Part shown: one piece after another, positions 35,855-44,545 of the stretch
How the letters are laid out: each line of letters starts with the position of its first letter
Numbering within the stretch: position 1 is the stretch's first letter
Source of the DNA: CAINFV01 sp964409235
GTDB taxonomy: Bacteria; Chlamydiota; Chlamydiia; Chlamydiales; FEN-1388
NCBI GenBank assembly: GCA_964409235.1
Contig: CAYPCN010000008.1
Location: 1-56,893 of the forward strand
Reading direction: 5' to 3'
DNA length: 56,893 nt
Made by a program: the position numbers and the translations under genes
Notes under the pieces: generated by a model
What the model was told of the DNA's origin: nothing
The model's database searches: none
Seen by the model: only the letters and a program-made list of their open reading frames with translations

Positions 35855-37313
35855 GACGAGAAATGGATTTTTTTAAAAGAATATTGACCTGGTCCGGAGG
35901 GGCGGCGCCCTGGGTTCGCTTCATCACCTGCCCGACCAAAAAGGAAAAAGCTCGGTCTCTGCCAGCAAGAAAATCTTGTACAGACTGAGGATTGGCAGAG
36001 ATCACATCATCTACAATTTTTTGCAAAAGCGCCATATCTTGGAAGGGTCGATATGCAGGATTTCTCTCTACAATGACTCGAGGCGACAGCCCAGGATTTG
36101 CCACCATTTCATCGGCTACACTCTTGGCAATTTTCCCGGTAATCGTTCCCTCTTGAATCAGCAACACAAGCTCGCCAATATCAACAGGGCGAAGACCGCT
36201 TTCCCAAATAGTCATCCCCCGTTCTTTCAGCCGCCCTGTGAATTCCACAGCAATCCAGTTGGCAACCATTTTTGGTTGCATACAGGTTTGAAGCGTCTCC
36301 TCAAAAAACGTGGCCGTCTTTTTGTCGGACGTAAGAAAATAGCTTTGCTGCGATGAAAGCGCATATTCCTGGACGTACCGCCGTTCTTTTTCTAGAGGGA
36401 GCTCTGGCAGCTTCGCCCGCTCCTCCTCTATTTCTTTCTCCGTCAGAACTAACGGAAGAAGATCAGGCTCTGGGAAATATCGATAGTCCTCCGCATCTTC
36501 CTTGGTTCGCATCAACACCGTCACGCCGCGATCCGGGTCCCAACGGTACGTGCACTGCTCCACAACTTCGGCTGGATGTCGATCCGGTGATGCTTCATAC
36601 ATGGCAATTTGCCGTTCAATCTCGTGGTCAATAGCCAGCTCGAGATTGGAAAACGAATTCATATTCTTGATTTCGATCCTATTCCTGAAACCCGATTCAC
36701 CCACCTTACGAACTGAGACGTTGACGTCAAACCGAAGCGACCCCTCTTCCATATTGCAATCGCACGCATGAAGATAATCTAGGACCGAGCGAATCGTCAT
36801 GGCATAGGCTACAGCCTCTTTCGCACTTCGCATACAGGGCTCTGAGACAATTTCAATCAAAGGTACGCCAGCTCTATTGAAATCAACACCAGCAAACGAC
36901 GAAAAGTGTTTGAGCATGCCAGCATCGTCTTCAAGCTGCACTTTGGTAATCGCAAATTGCTTTTCATCGCCGTTGACAAGGGCGGTCACAGTACCACCGA
37001 TCACAATAGGATGATCATACTGTGTTATTTGGAAATTTCTCGGGCAATCGGGATAGAAGTATGACTTGCGGTCAAAGCGGCTCCACAGCTGGACTTGGCC
37101 ACGAATAGCCAACCCAAACTGAATCGCCTTTCGAACAGCCTCTCGATTCAGAACTGGCAGGGAGCCGGGAATAGCGGCGCTAACTTCCGAGATATTCGTG
37201 TTGGGTTCATCGCCAAATCGATTGTAGTCAGAAGAAAAGAGCTTTGAGGTCGTGTTGAGCTGAGCATGGATCTCAAGGCCTATGATCGGCTCCCATCCAT
37301 TGCGGTCTGTCAT
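35847..37313 (-). CDS. gatB: Asp/Glu-tRNA(Asn/Gln) amidotransferase subunit B
   Basis: This 488-aa kinase/tRNA-binding subunit of the GatCAB complex makes Gln-tRNA and Asn-tRNA by transamidation. Signatures are WEPIIGLEIHAQLNT, SYFYPDCPRNFQITQYD, GVPLIEIVSEP, and a C-terminal YqeY-like domain (LAGRDRAFSFLVGQVMKRTQG). Its ATG overlaps the gatA stop (ATGA). Confidence 0.97.
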   Translation of the reverse strand: MTDRNGWEPIIGLEIHAQLNTTSKLFSSDYNRFGDEPNTNISEVSAAIPGSLPVLNREAVRKAIQFGLAIRGQVQLWSRFDRKSYFYPDCPRNFQITQYDHPIVIGGTVTALVNGDEKQFAITKVQLEDDAGMLKHFSSFAGVDFNRAGVPLIEIVSEPCMRSAKEAVAYAMTIRSVLDYLHACDCNMEEGSLRFDVNVSVRKVGESGFRNRIEIKNMNSFSNLELAIDHEIERQIAMYEASPDRHPAEVVEQCTYRWDPDRGVTVLMRTKEDAEDYRYFPEPDLLPLVLTEKEIEEERAKLPELPLEKERRYVQEYALSSQQSYFLTSDKKTATFFEETLQTCMQPKMVANWIAVEFTGRLKERGMTIWESGLRPVDIGELVLLIQEGTITGKIAKSVADEMVANPGLSPRVIVERNPAYRPFQDMALLQKIVDDVISANPQSVQDFLAGRDRAFSFLVGQVMKRTQGAAPPDQVNILLKKSISRHV

Positions 37314-38773
37314 ACACTCCCTCCCTTCATCGTCGGTCGCTCTTGATGATAATTGGTAATCGTTTGGAATGCCCGCCCTACGGCCAACACCTCTGCATCG
37401 TGGCGCTGGGCTGCGATCAACTGAAATCCGATCGGCCGGCCATCGGCCAAGTGCCCAGCAGGCAGACTTAATGCTGGAAGGCCAGCGAGATTAGCACCTG
37501 CCGTGTAGATGTCTTCCAAATACATCGACAGAGGATCTTTTTTCGCTCCAAAAGGGAAGGCGCCTCCTGTAGAGACAGGCATAGCCACGATATCACACTG
37601 CTGGAAGGCGGTTTCGAACTGGTTAATAATGAGCTGGCGCACCTTTTGGGCCTTCTTGTAGTACGCCTCTTGATATCCCGAAGAGAGCACAAAGGTTCCA
37701 AGAAGAATGCGGCGTTTTACCTCGTCGCCAAACCCCTCTTCGCGAGACAAATCGTAGACTTCATCTAACGTCGCGGCTCGACTAGAGCGCACGCCATATC
37801 GTATTCCATCAAAACGAGCAAGATTGGTCGACGCTTCGGCCGTCACGAGAATATAGTACACGGCAATCGAAAGTGGAAGCAAAGAGAGATCGACTTCGAC
37901 GATCTTTCCACCCAACGTTTGCATATGACTCAAGCTTCTCTCAAAGATCTCCCGAGATTCTTTGGGAAGCTTTTCTAAGAAGGGCCACGGAACGCCAATC
38001 GTACACCCTGCGCCAAACTTTTCAGCAAAAACAACCGGGGAGAAATCAGAGTCAGGAAGACTAGTAGAATCTCTTTGGCAGTGCCTGCCTATCACGCGCA
38101 TCATCAATTCGAGGTCTTCACACCGGTACGCCAACGGTCCCACGTGGTCAAACGAAGACGCAAAGGCCACTAGCCCAAACCTCGAGACCCTCCCATACGT
38201 CGGTTTAAAGCCCGAAATCCCGCAAAAAGACGCGGGGAGGCGAATCGACCCCCCTGTATCTGTTCCTAGGGTGATCGTCGCCATCTCAGCTGCGACAGCC
38301 GCCGCAGGCCCTCCTGAAGAGCCTCCTGCAACCAAGTTCTCATCCCAAGGGTTTCTCGTCGTTTTAAAAGCAGAATATTCATTTGATGAACCCATGGCAA
38401 ATTCGTCAAGATTCAGCTTCCCGACAAACAGCCCATCCTCTTCGCGAATGCGACGCACCACCGTCGCATCAAAAGGAGCAATAAAATTCTTCAAAAATTT
38501 CGACGCACAGGTCGTTGCATAGCCCTTGATATTGAGGATGTCTTTGATCCCAATAGGAACCCCGGCCAAGAGGCCTAAGGGTTCTTTTCCTTTTCGTTTG
38601 GCATCGAGGCGATCGGCCTGCTCGAGCATTGGAGCTTCAAAAATCTCTAAGAACGCCCCTACCTGCGGCTCAAGGGATTGGATGCGATTCAGAAAGTGCC
38701 TGGCAATCTCTGTTGCCGACACCTCGCCACAAACAAAGCGATGGCGAATTTCACTAGCTGATAGGGAGTGCAT
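37310..38773 (-). CDS. gatA: Asp/Glu-tRNA(Asn/Gln) amidotransferase subunit A
   Basis: This 487-aa amidase subunit releases ammonia from glutamine. The Ser-cisSer-Lys signature is visible: the catalytic Lys in GIKDILNIKG and the Gly/Ser-rich block GGSSGGPAAAVAAEMATI followed by LGTDTGGSIRLPASFCG. It starts on the last base of the gatC stop codon (TAATG-type coupling). Confidence 0.97.
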   Translation of the reverse strand: MHSLSASEIRHRFVCGEVSATEIARHFLNRIQSLEPQVGAFLEIFEAPMLEQADRLDAKRKGKEPLGLLAGVPIGIKDILNIKGYATTCASKFLKNFIAPFDATVVRRIREEDGLFVGKLNLDEFAMGSSNEYSAFKTTRNPWDENLVAGGSSGGPAAAVAAEMATITLGTDTGGSIRLPASFCGISGFKPTYGRVSRFGLVAFASSFDHVGPLAYRCEDLELMMRVIGRHCQRDSTSLPDSDFSPVVFAEKFGAGCTIGVPWPFLEKLPKESREIFERSLSHMQTLGGKIVEVDLSLLPLSIAVYYILVTAEASTNLARFDGIRYGVRSSRAATLDEVYDLSREEGFGDEVKRRILLGTFVLSSGYQEAYYKKAQKVRQLIINQFETAFQQCDIVAMPVSTGGAFPFGAKKDPLSMYLEDIYTAGANLAGLPALSLPAGHLADGRPIGFQLIAAQRHDAEVLAVGRAFQTITNYHQERPTMKGGSV

Positions 38774-39090
38774 TAGACATCTCCCTCTTCTGTAGATTTC
38801 AACACGATGGGCACCCTGACAAGCCCTGCAATTGAACTAGGAGCCCCTTTTAAAAACAACTCCCGGTTGAGAGTGTTTTCAGGGACATCATCGCGTCGTG
38901 GCGTCTGTACATGCCCCTTGATGACATAGCTGCACGGTTCCACACCATCGGTGTTCACCTGAGAGAGCTGCTCCACATACCCGACAATCTGCCGAAAGTC
39001 TTTCAACAGAGATGCCCGCTCCTCTTGTGAACATCCGATACGGCACAACTTTGCCAAGTGCGTCAGGCTCTCTTCTGTCACATCCACCAT
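38773..39090 (-). CDS. gatC: Asp/Glu-tRNA(Asn/Gln) amidotransferase subunit C
   Basis: This 105-aa belt subunit stabilises GatA-GatB. It begins VTEESLTHLAKLCRIGCSQEE and contains QIVGYVEQLSQVNTDGVEP and the C-terminal RDDVPENTLNRELFLKGAPS, all family-typical. It heads gatC-gatA-gatB. Upstream, 39091-39272 is non-coding, with a small hairpin (AGGGC/GCCCT) near 39189-39204. Confidence 0.95.
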   Translation of the reverse strand: MVDVTEESLTHLAKLCRIGCSQEERASLLKDFRQIVGYVEQLSQVNTDGVEPCSYVIKGHVQTPRRDDVPENTLNRELFLKGAPSSIAGLVRVPIVLKSTEEGDV

Positions 39091-39272
39091 ACCTTGATCC
39101 CCGCTTTGTGTTGGTCTTCACCATCAGCGCTCATGCATCCGCGCAGAGCAAGAGAGAGAAAGTGTACGTCTCACGAAGATTAAAACATAGGGCTGCAGCG
39201 CCCTCTTAACAGAATCTTTTTCTTGATATGGTACACACCCACGCAAAACCCTATGTAGCAAGGATGCGCACT

Positions 39273-39737
39273 ATGTCGATGAATTGCGTACAGCATATGT
39301 GGGAGCGTACGACAGCTTCCATTCGCGGCTTTGCCCAGATGACCATCGATTCAACTCTCCACGTGATTCGTTCAACCGATGCGTGGCTTACAGCTCATCG
39401 GCCGCTCTTCGAGCGCGTGAGGGATATCGCTCTCCCTATTCTCTTGGCTATTGGAGGCACGATTCTCTTCGCCGCCCAATCCAGTATGTTTGTGATTGGA
39501 GTCTTCGTCTCCATCATGAATCCAGCGATCCTCCAAGGTGCACTCGGCCGCATCTCGTCGATTTGGCGTCGGCAGCACATCATATCGCAATGCCTTATTG
39601 TCGCCGGAGCAGCGATGGCATGGCCTATCAGCCTTGCAGCTGCCTCATTCTTTCTTGGAGGGCACGTCGGCCTTTCTCTTCTGCCCCATGAGGATCAGAC
39701 AGCCAGCGAGGGTGAAAGGCCCGGAACGACTCCCTGA
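39273..39737 (+). CDS. Small protein with paired hydrophobic segments (Inc-like), unknown function
   Basis: The product is 154 aa from ATG 39273, which has AAGGA 8 nt upstream; the longer frame starts lack a site. A charged N-terminal half is followed by two closely spaced hydrophobic stretches (ALPILLAIGGTILFAA...FVIGVFVSI and CLIVAGAAMAWPISLAAASF) and a short hydrophilic tail. This bilobed pattern resembles chlamydial inclusion membrane proteins, which are recognised by topology rather than sequence. The last 110 bp overlap the 3' end of xerC on the other strand, so either this tail or the xerC C-terminal extension may be partly fortuitous. Confidence 0.5.
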   Translation: MSMNCVQHMWERTTASIRGFAQMTIDSTLHVIRSTDAWLTAHRPLFERVRDIALPILLAIGGTILFAAQSSMFVIGVFVSIMNPAILQGALGRISSIWRRQHIISQCLIVAGAAMAWPISLAAASFFLGGHVGLSLLPHEDQTASEGERPGTTP

Positions 39738-40611
39738 TCCGCGATCGAGAAACATGGGTGTAGCGGTCTGTGCTGGAGATATGTGCATGTCCTAACAACT
39801 CTTGGATCACCCGCAAATCGGCTCCAGCATCGAGAAGGTGCGTAGCATAGGTATGCCGAAATGTGTGCGGAGAGATCTGTTTTTCAATGCCGATCTGTCG
39901 CGCATAGCCACGCACCATCTTCCACGCTATCGATCTGGTCAACGGCGCCCCCCGTTGGGTCACAAAGAGATGCTGTTCCGTCGCACTGTCAAACTTCTGA
40001 CGCACCTGGTTGAGGTACGCATCAATAGCGGTAAGCGCCTGTTTCCCAATGGGAACAAGGCGCTCCTTGCCTCCCTTGCCATGGACTTTTACAAGATCGT
40101 CGGCAACGTCATAGATCGAAAGAGAGCATAGCTCAGACACCCGCATTCCAGTACCGTACAAGAGTTCGAGGACAGCGCGATCGCGCATCCCTTCATCTGT
40201 GCGAAGGTCGGGAGCCTTGAGGAGACGTTCGACCTCTTGGTAGCTCAGGACCGAAGGAATGGTCTTCCATACCTTCGGCGTCTCTAGGAAAGCGCTCTCA
40301 TCCTTTGCCAGGTAGTTCTCTCGAAAGAGATACCGGAGGAAGCCCTTTGCGGCAATCAATGCTCTGACTTGCGATGTCGTTTTCTTCCCACGTTTCTGAC
40401 ATGCAGAGAGAAAAGCAAGCACAGCTTCGGCATCGGGAGGCCACGGGCGACCTTCCTGTTCACACAGCCCGCGAATCTGGTACAGATCGCGACGATAGGC
40501 GGCCTGAGTATGAAACGCTAGTCCCCGCTCAGAGCCGATGTAGGTGATGAATTCCTCTACCAGAGGATCGAGCGTCGCATCCCGATCATGAATTTTTGGG
40601 GACAATGCCAT
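39628..40611 (-). CDS. xerC: Tyrosine recombinase XerC/XerD
   Basis: This 327-aa integrase-family recombinase resolves chromosome dimers. The N-terminal SAM-like domain (VEEFITYIGSERGLAFHTQAAY) precedes the catalytic domain. That domain has Arg in GTGMRVSEL, Lys in HGKGGKER, HTFRHTYATHLL (H-x-x-R), the second His in LLGHAHIS, and the Tyr nucleophile in STDRYTHV. The C-terminus extends about 25 residues past the usual FHPR end and overlaps the convergent Inc-like gene. Start ATG 40611 lies inside the end of pgi, so the two are coupled. XerC against XerD cannot be settled by eye. Confidence 0.9.
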   Translation of the reverse strand: MALSPKIHDRDATLDPLVEEFITYIGSERGLAFHTQAAYRRDLYQIRGLCEQEGRPWPPDAEAVLAFLSACQKRGKKTTSQVRALIAAKGFLRYLFRENYLAKDESAFLETPKVWKTIPSVLSYQEVERLLKAPDLRTDEGMRDRAVLELLYGTGMRVSELCSLSIYDVADDLVKVHGKGGKERLVPIGKQALTAIDAYLNQVRQKFDSATEQHLFVTQRGAPLTRSIAWKMVRGYARQIGIEKQISPHTFRHTYATHLLDAGADLRVIQELLGHAHISSTDRYTHVSRSRIRESFRAFHPRWLSDPHGAEEKGRRALQERMRQLQG

Positions 40612-42241
40612 GCACAGACCCAATATCTTCTACAATGTCCAACAATCTCCGGCCTACCGCTGACGCTGACACATCCTCCCGTCCCTCTTTTCGTGCTCGG
40701 CATACAGCAATCAGCTGCTCGGCCAGCCCTTTCCCAAGCTGAACCCCCTCTTGGTCAAACGAATTCACGCCCCACAAAAAGCCTTCAAAAGCGACTTTGT
40801 GCTCGTACAGTGCCAGCAACGCTCCAAGAGTCTTGGGATCAAGCTTGCGTCCAAGGATAATCGTCGACGGCCGATTTCCGACAAAATACTTATTGGGATT
40901 TTCATGGTCGCGCCCTACAGCAAGCGCAAAGGCCTGCGCCAGGAGATTAGACATGAGCTTATCCTGAGATGAAGTACCGTTGTACGTAAAATCTTCCCCG
41001 TACTGAGCCTCTTTAAAGCCGATAAACTCTACTGGGATTGGATCTGTGCCCTGGTGGAGCAGCTGAAAGAAGGAGTGTTGGGCATTCGTGCCCGGCTCGC
41101 CCCACAGAACGGGAGCTGTAGCATAAGGCACGCGTCGGCCCGTGCGATCGATATTTTTACCGTTGGACTCCATTTCGCACTGCTGGAGATGGGCCGGAAA
41201 TCGCGTCAACGCTCTGGAATAGGGAATCACCGCTACGGTAGGGAGCAAGAGGAAATTTCGATTCCACACATTGAGAAGCGCCAGGAGCAGAGGAAGGTTG
41301 TCACGCATGTCGAGCCGCAGCGCCAATCGATCCATCTCATTGGCACCATCAAGAAATTCAAAGAAGGTCGTCGCCCCTGCCAAAAAGCAGATGAGAACAC
41401 CACCCACCACTGATGTAGATGAGAACCGCCCGCCAACAAAATCAAAAAGATGAAACACAGCTCGATACTTTGACAAGTCGTCCATCGACGTTTTTGGAGC
41501 GGTTACAGCGATAAAATGCTCTTTTGGATCGACCCCCGCTGCTTGGAAAGCATGCCGAGCTCGGGCTTCATTCGCTGCTGTCTCCAGCGTACTGCCGGAT
41601 TTAGAGACAACGGCCACCAACGTCTTTCTAAAGTCAAGGTTCCGAAGTGCTACAGTCATTTCATCTGGGTCGATATTCGCTATATACCGCACCGCCCGAT
41701 GCGGAAGCGTATACGGCGCAAGAGCATCGGCAATCGCATGGGGGCCGAGCTCTGACCCGCCGATGCCAATGAAGAGCATAGTGTCGAAACGATCTCCTAT
41801 CTCTCCAAAAAACGTTCGAAGCTTTTGCAGCTCTGCCTCGACCAAACGCCGAGCCGAAGGATCCGAGGTGATCGTTTGTTCGAAGACGTCGCGTGTTGCA
41901 GGATGCAAAACGGCTCTTGTTTCGCTTTCGAAGCCTTCGATAAAGTTCACGGGTTTCCCAGCAAACAACGCGTGCATTTGAGGAATGACCTGTCGCTCCT
42001 CGCCAAGCGCCTGCAAGGCACGCAAGATCTCTTGATCGACGCGCTGAAAGCCGTACAGCATCGTCAATCCTGCGCCGTGCGACTGCAGAGAGGCCATTCT
42101 CTCTTCTGTGATAACACCCGATATACTCAGAGTGGGAGCCCTCTTGGCAAGCTCAGCAAGGCGTTTCGCACTTCGCGTCATGTCAAAACGGGGGGGAGAG
42201 AGAAAAGGCTCTTTCCATGATTCTTGATAGGGTGCTGTCAT
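40586..42241 (-). CDS. pgi: Glucose-6-phosphate isomerase
   Basis: This 551-aa glycolytic enzyme interconverts glucose-6-P and fructose-6-P. It has the SIS-domain signature VVSKSGSTLETAANEARARH, FIGIGGSELGPHAIADAL, the catalytic Glu region in GEPGTNAQHSFFQLLHQG, and GVNSFDQEGVQLGK. ATG 42241 is preceded by AGGAG with 8-nt spacing. A Met seven codons upstream is rejected. Confidence 0.96.
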   Translation of the reverse strand: MTAPYQESWKEPFLSPPRFDMTRSAKRLAELAKRAPTLSISGVITEERMASLQSHGAGLTMLYGFQRVDQEILRALQALGEERQVIPQMHALFAGKPVNFIEGFESETRAVLHPATRDVFEQTITSDPSARRLVEAELQKLRTFFGEIGDRFDTMLFIGIGGSELGPHAIADALAPYTLPHRAVRYIANIDPDEMTVALRNLDFRKTLVAVVSKSGSTLETAANEARARHAFQAAGVDPKEHFIAVTAPKTSMDDLSKYRAVFHLFDFVGGRFSSTSVVGGVLICFLAGATTFFEFLDGANEMDRLALRLDMRDNLPLLLALLNVWNRNFLLLPTVAVIPYSRALTRFPAHLQQCEMESNGKNIDRTGRRVPYATAPVLWGEPGTNAQHSFFQLLHQGTDPIPVEFIGFKEAQYGEDFTYNGTSSQDKLMSNLLAQAFALAVGRDHENPNKYFVGNRPSTIILGRKLDPKTLGALLALYEHKVAFEGFLWGVNSFDQEGVQLGKGLAEQLIAVCRARKEGREDVSASAVGRRLLDIVEDIGSVHGIVPKNS

Positions 42242-42335
42242 CGCTACGCTCCTGAAGTACACGTTGTTTACACAGTATCGTGATCTGTTGAATTTTTTCT
42301 AGGTTGTAGGGAAGAGAGAGAGTTGCGCTATACTT

Positions 42336-42440
42336 GAGCCATGTTCGATGTGCCTTTTGAAAGATAGAGTAGGGTCTTTGTGGCCAAATCTACCCAAACC
42401 CTCCCACTTCTCCTCTAAAAATCCACATCATACATGGCTC
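42336..42440. repeat. Intergenic imperfect-palindrome repeat, copy A
   Basis: The left end GAGCCATGTTCGATGTG and the right end, read on the other strand, GAGCCATGTATGATGTGG, pair over at least 18 bp. The interior (AGGGTCTTTGTGGCCAAATC) is nearly the same as in copy B (AGGGATCTTTGTGGCCGAAT), showing common descent. It lies between pgi and trmB; a TATACT (42329-42334) touches its left edge. Confidence 0.82.
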
Positions 42441-42488
42441 ATACGTACTTCTCAAACCCCGTGGATACCCCTAGCAACGGTCTTCGTC

Positions 42489-43169
42489 ATGGTCAAACCT
42501 AAAGACATGGCTCCCCCTTTCCCCAAGGACGCACCGACAGTACTGATTCATGACAGAGTATGGTATATGTCCCCCCTAGCAGACAGAGGTTCATTTCAGT
42601 TTCCAGGATGGAACCATGATCTCTTGTTCTCCTCGCCAGGAGAGATCCACATTGAATACTGCAGTGGAAATGGATCGTGGATCGCCGAAAAGGCAGCCAA
42701 GCACCCGGAGTGCAATTGGCTCGCCGTGGAAAAGCGCTTTGATCGAACCAGAAAGATCTGGTCCAAAATTAAAAACAACAATCTTTTGAACCTCGTAGCC
42801 GCCTTTGCCGAAGGGATGGCGCTCTCCTCGCATTACCTCCCTTCGTGCTCTGTCGCCGCCATCTATGTGAACTTCCCGGATCCATGGCCTAAGCATCGCC
42901 ATGCCAAACATCGCATCATTTCCCCGCTGTTCTTCCAAGAAGCCATTCGCATCCTCAAGCCTAACGGACGGTTGGTTTTTGTCACTGACGACCAACCGTA
43001 CTCCTCCCTCTTTTTACAGATCTCCGCGACCTTCCCATCTCTCGTGCAAACGCTTCCTTCCCCTGGCTATACATCTCCTCCTGCGGAGTACGGCACATCG
43101 TTCTTTGACTCCCTCTTCAGAAACCAAGGGAAGCCTATTTATTACCATCAACTGCAAAAACCAACATGA
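42489..43169 (+). CDS. trmB: tRNA (guanine-N7)-methyltransferase
   Basis: This 226-aa SAM-dependent enzyme methylates G46 of tRNA. It shows the SAM motif IHIEYCSGNGSWIAEKA, WLAVEKRFDRTRKIWSK, the family signature VNFPDPWPKHRHAKHRII, and LVFVTDD. The start MVKPKDMAPPF resembles chlamydial TrmB; ATGs upstream lie in repeat A. The stop overlaps the kinase ATG (ATGA), so the two are coupled. Confidence 0.93.
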   Translation: MVKPKDMAPPFPKDAPTVLIHDRVWYMSPLADRGSFQFPGWNHDLLFSSPGEIHIEYCSGNGSWIAEKAAKHPECNWLAVEKRFDRTRKIWSKIKNNNLLNLVAAFAEGMALSSHYLPSCSVAAIYVNFPDPWPKHRHAKHRIISPLFFQEAIRILKPNGRLVFVTDDQPYSSLFLQISATFPSLVQTLPSPGYTSPPAEYGTSFFDSLFRNQGKPIYYHQLQKPT

Positions 43170-44542
43170 TGCCGACAAGGATAGCAAACACCTCTTGTTC
43201 AAAATCAGAACTCGCCCCCGTTGTCACTTCCCAAACCAACAAAGAAGAAGATCCTCCACTCCCCGCTCCTACCGATCCCCTCCATCGCAAGGAGGCGGAA
43301 GAGAGGCTGCGAGAAAAAACTCAAGCATTTTACATTCAGAAAATCGAACGCGAGATTGATCTCGGCCTTATACGGCTGAGCTTTCAGAAAAGTACGGAAA
43401 AGGTAGAGCGCTTCATCAAAGAGCACCTCCATGCAATGGTCTCCTGTCTAGTGCTAAGCGGGAAGACACAAAAGCGAAGCTTGATCGTTGGCACAGAGCA
43501 TGTGTGCGATCTTAAAGTCCGCTTCTTCCATGGAGATGTCCAAGTGCTCGTCACATCTGATCTTGGCAAAGGTGGTTTTAAAACTGTGGCAAAGGTGACC
43601 CAGCTGTCGGGCCCATCCCTCCCCCATCAGCCTGGTGCTATCTACGCCTATGCCAAGATCAGCAAGAGAAAACAGCTTCGCGAACAGCTGAACAATCTCG
43701 AACTCGAGCTTTCGGATGCCATAGAATCCAATGCCCCGCTCTCACACCTCTCAGAGCTCCGCAGCAAAAAGACTACTCTCAGAGCGAAAATCGATGCCGT
43801 CCAAGACGATCTGCTTGAGGAAGCCTCGATCTCAAAACAATTCCCCCAGTCAAACATCGCTCAAATGTGGGTTGTAACGAGCCAAAAGGACCCTTCAGAC
43901 ATTAAGGGCATCATGATGGAGCTGTGTGATAAAGGAGACTTGTGGGATTTCATTCATGCGCTTTCTTTTCCTCTTTCTCCGACTGAGGTTCAACGCAATA
44001 TCGGGCTTGCCGCGTCGATCGCAAAAGCGCTCGCCGACATGCACGCTGAAGGGAAAGAGCGGTGTCACTTAGATGTAAAGTCTGGGAACATCCTCCTGTC
44101 CGAGAGATCGGGAACTCTCGTCCCAAAGCTGACAGATTTCGGACTGTCAAAACAGACGGGTTCGTTGCTTCGTCACCCTCGAGGAACTCCTGCCTATATG
44201 GCGCCAGAACTCTATAACGCTCCCCAGACGGCCCTCCCATCCATGGATACCTGGTCATTGGGCGTCGTCTGCACAGAGCTTTTTTATGGGCAGGCAGCCA
44301 ATAAATTTTTATGGGACAAGGACGTCAGCGCCGCAGTTCGCGATTTCTTCAATTCCAAACAGTATTCTGCCAATAAACTCCTTTGGGAGAGAGTCGGGCA
44401 AGAGATCAAGGAGAGTCTGACGAAATACCCAGCGATCGACGAGATCATACACCACCTGCTCGACCTCAATCCCCTCACGAGGTGGACCGCAGAGAAAGCT
44501 GCCGCGGCATTCTCTGCCTGTATGACTCTCACCATTGGCTGA
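43166..44542 (+). CDS. Eukaryotic-like Ser/Thr protein kinase with coiled-coil insert
   Basis: In this 458-aa protein the kinase elements are intact. The Gly loop LGKGGFKTV lies at 133-141, Lys164 is in AYAKIS, the catalytic loop HLDVKSGN is at 301-308 (Asp303, Lys305, Asn308), DFG is at 324-326 and APE at 346-348. The HRD Arg is Leu, suggesting no activation-loop phosphorylation control. Between beta3 Lys and the alpha-C Glu lies a roughly 55-residue charged heptad-like insert (167-225) likely to be a coiled coil. The N-terminal 130 residues also contain long charged helices. It has no transmembrane segment. It is coupled to trmB and faces the pseudokinase gene with a 3-bp gap. A secreted signalling role is inference. 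Confidence 0.87.
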   Translation: MMPTRIANTSCSKSELAPVVTSQTNKEEDPPLPAPTDPLHRKEAEERLREKTQAFYIQKIEREIDLGLIRLSFQKSTEKVERFIKEHLHAMVSCLVLSGKTQKRSLIVGTEHVCDLKVRFFHGDVQVLVTSDLGKGGFKTVAKVTQLSGPSLPHQPGAIYAYAKISKRKQLREQLNNLELELSDAIESNAPLSHLSELRSKKTTLRAKIDAVQDDLLEEASISKQFPQSNIAQMWVVTSQKDPSDIKGIMMELCDKGDLWDFIHALSFPLSPTEVQRNIGLAASIAKALADMHAEGKERCHLDVKSGNILLSERSGTLVPKLTDFGLSKQTGSLLRHPRGTPAYMAPELYNAPQTALPSMDTWSLGVVCTELFYGQAANKFLWDKDVSAAVRDFFNSKQYSANKLLWERVGQEIKESLTKYPAIDEIIHHLLDLNPLTRWTAEKAAAAFSACMTLTIG

Positions 44543-44545
44543 ACG

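Noticed and set aside
42348..42488. Longer N-terminus for TrmB
   Set aside because: The extra codons lie inside repeat copy A; the family start MVKPKD fits ATG 42489.
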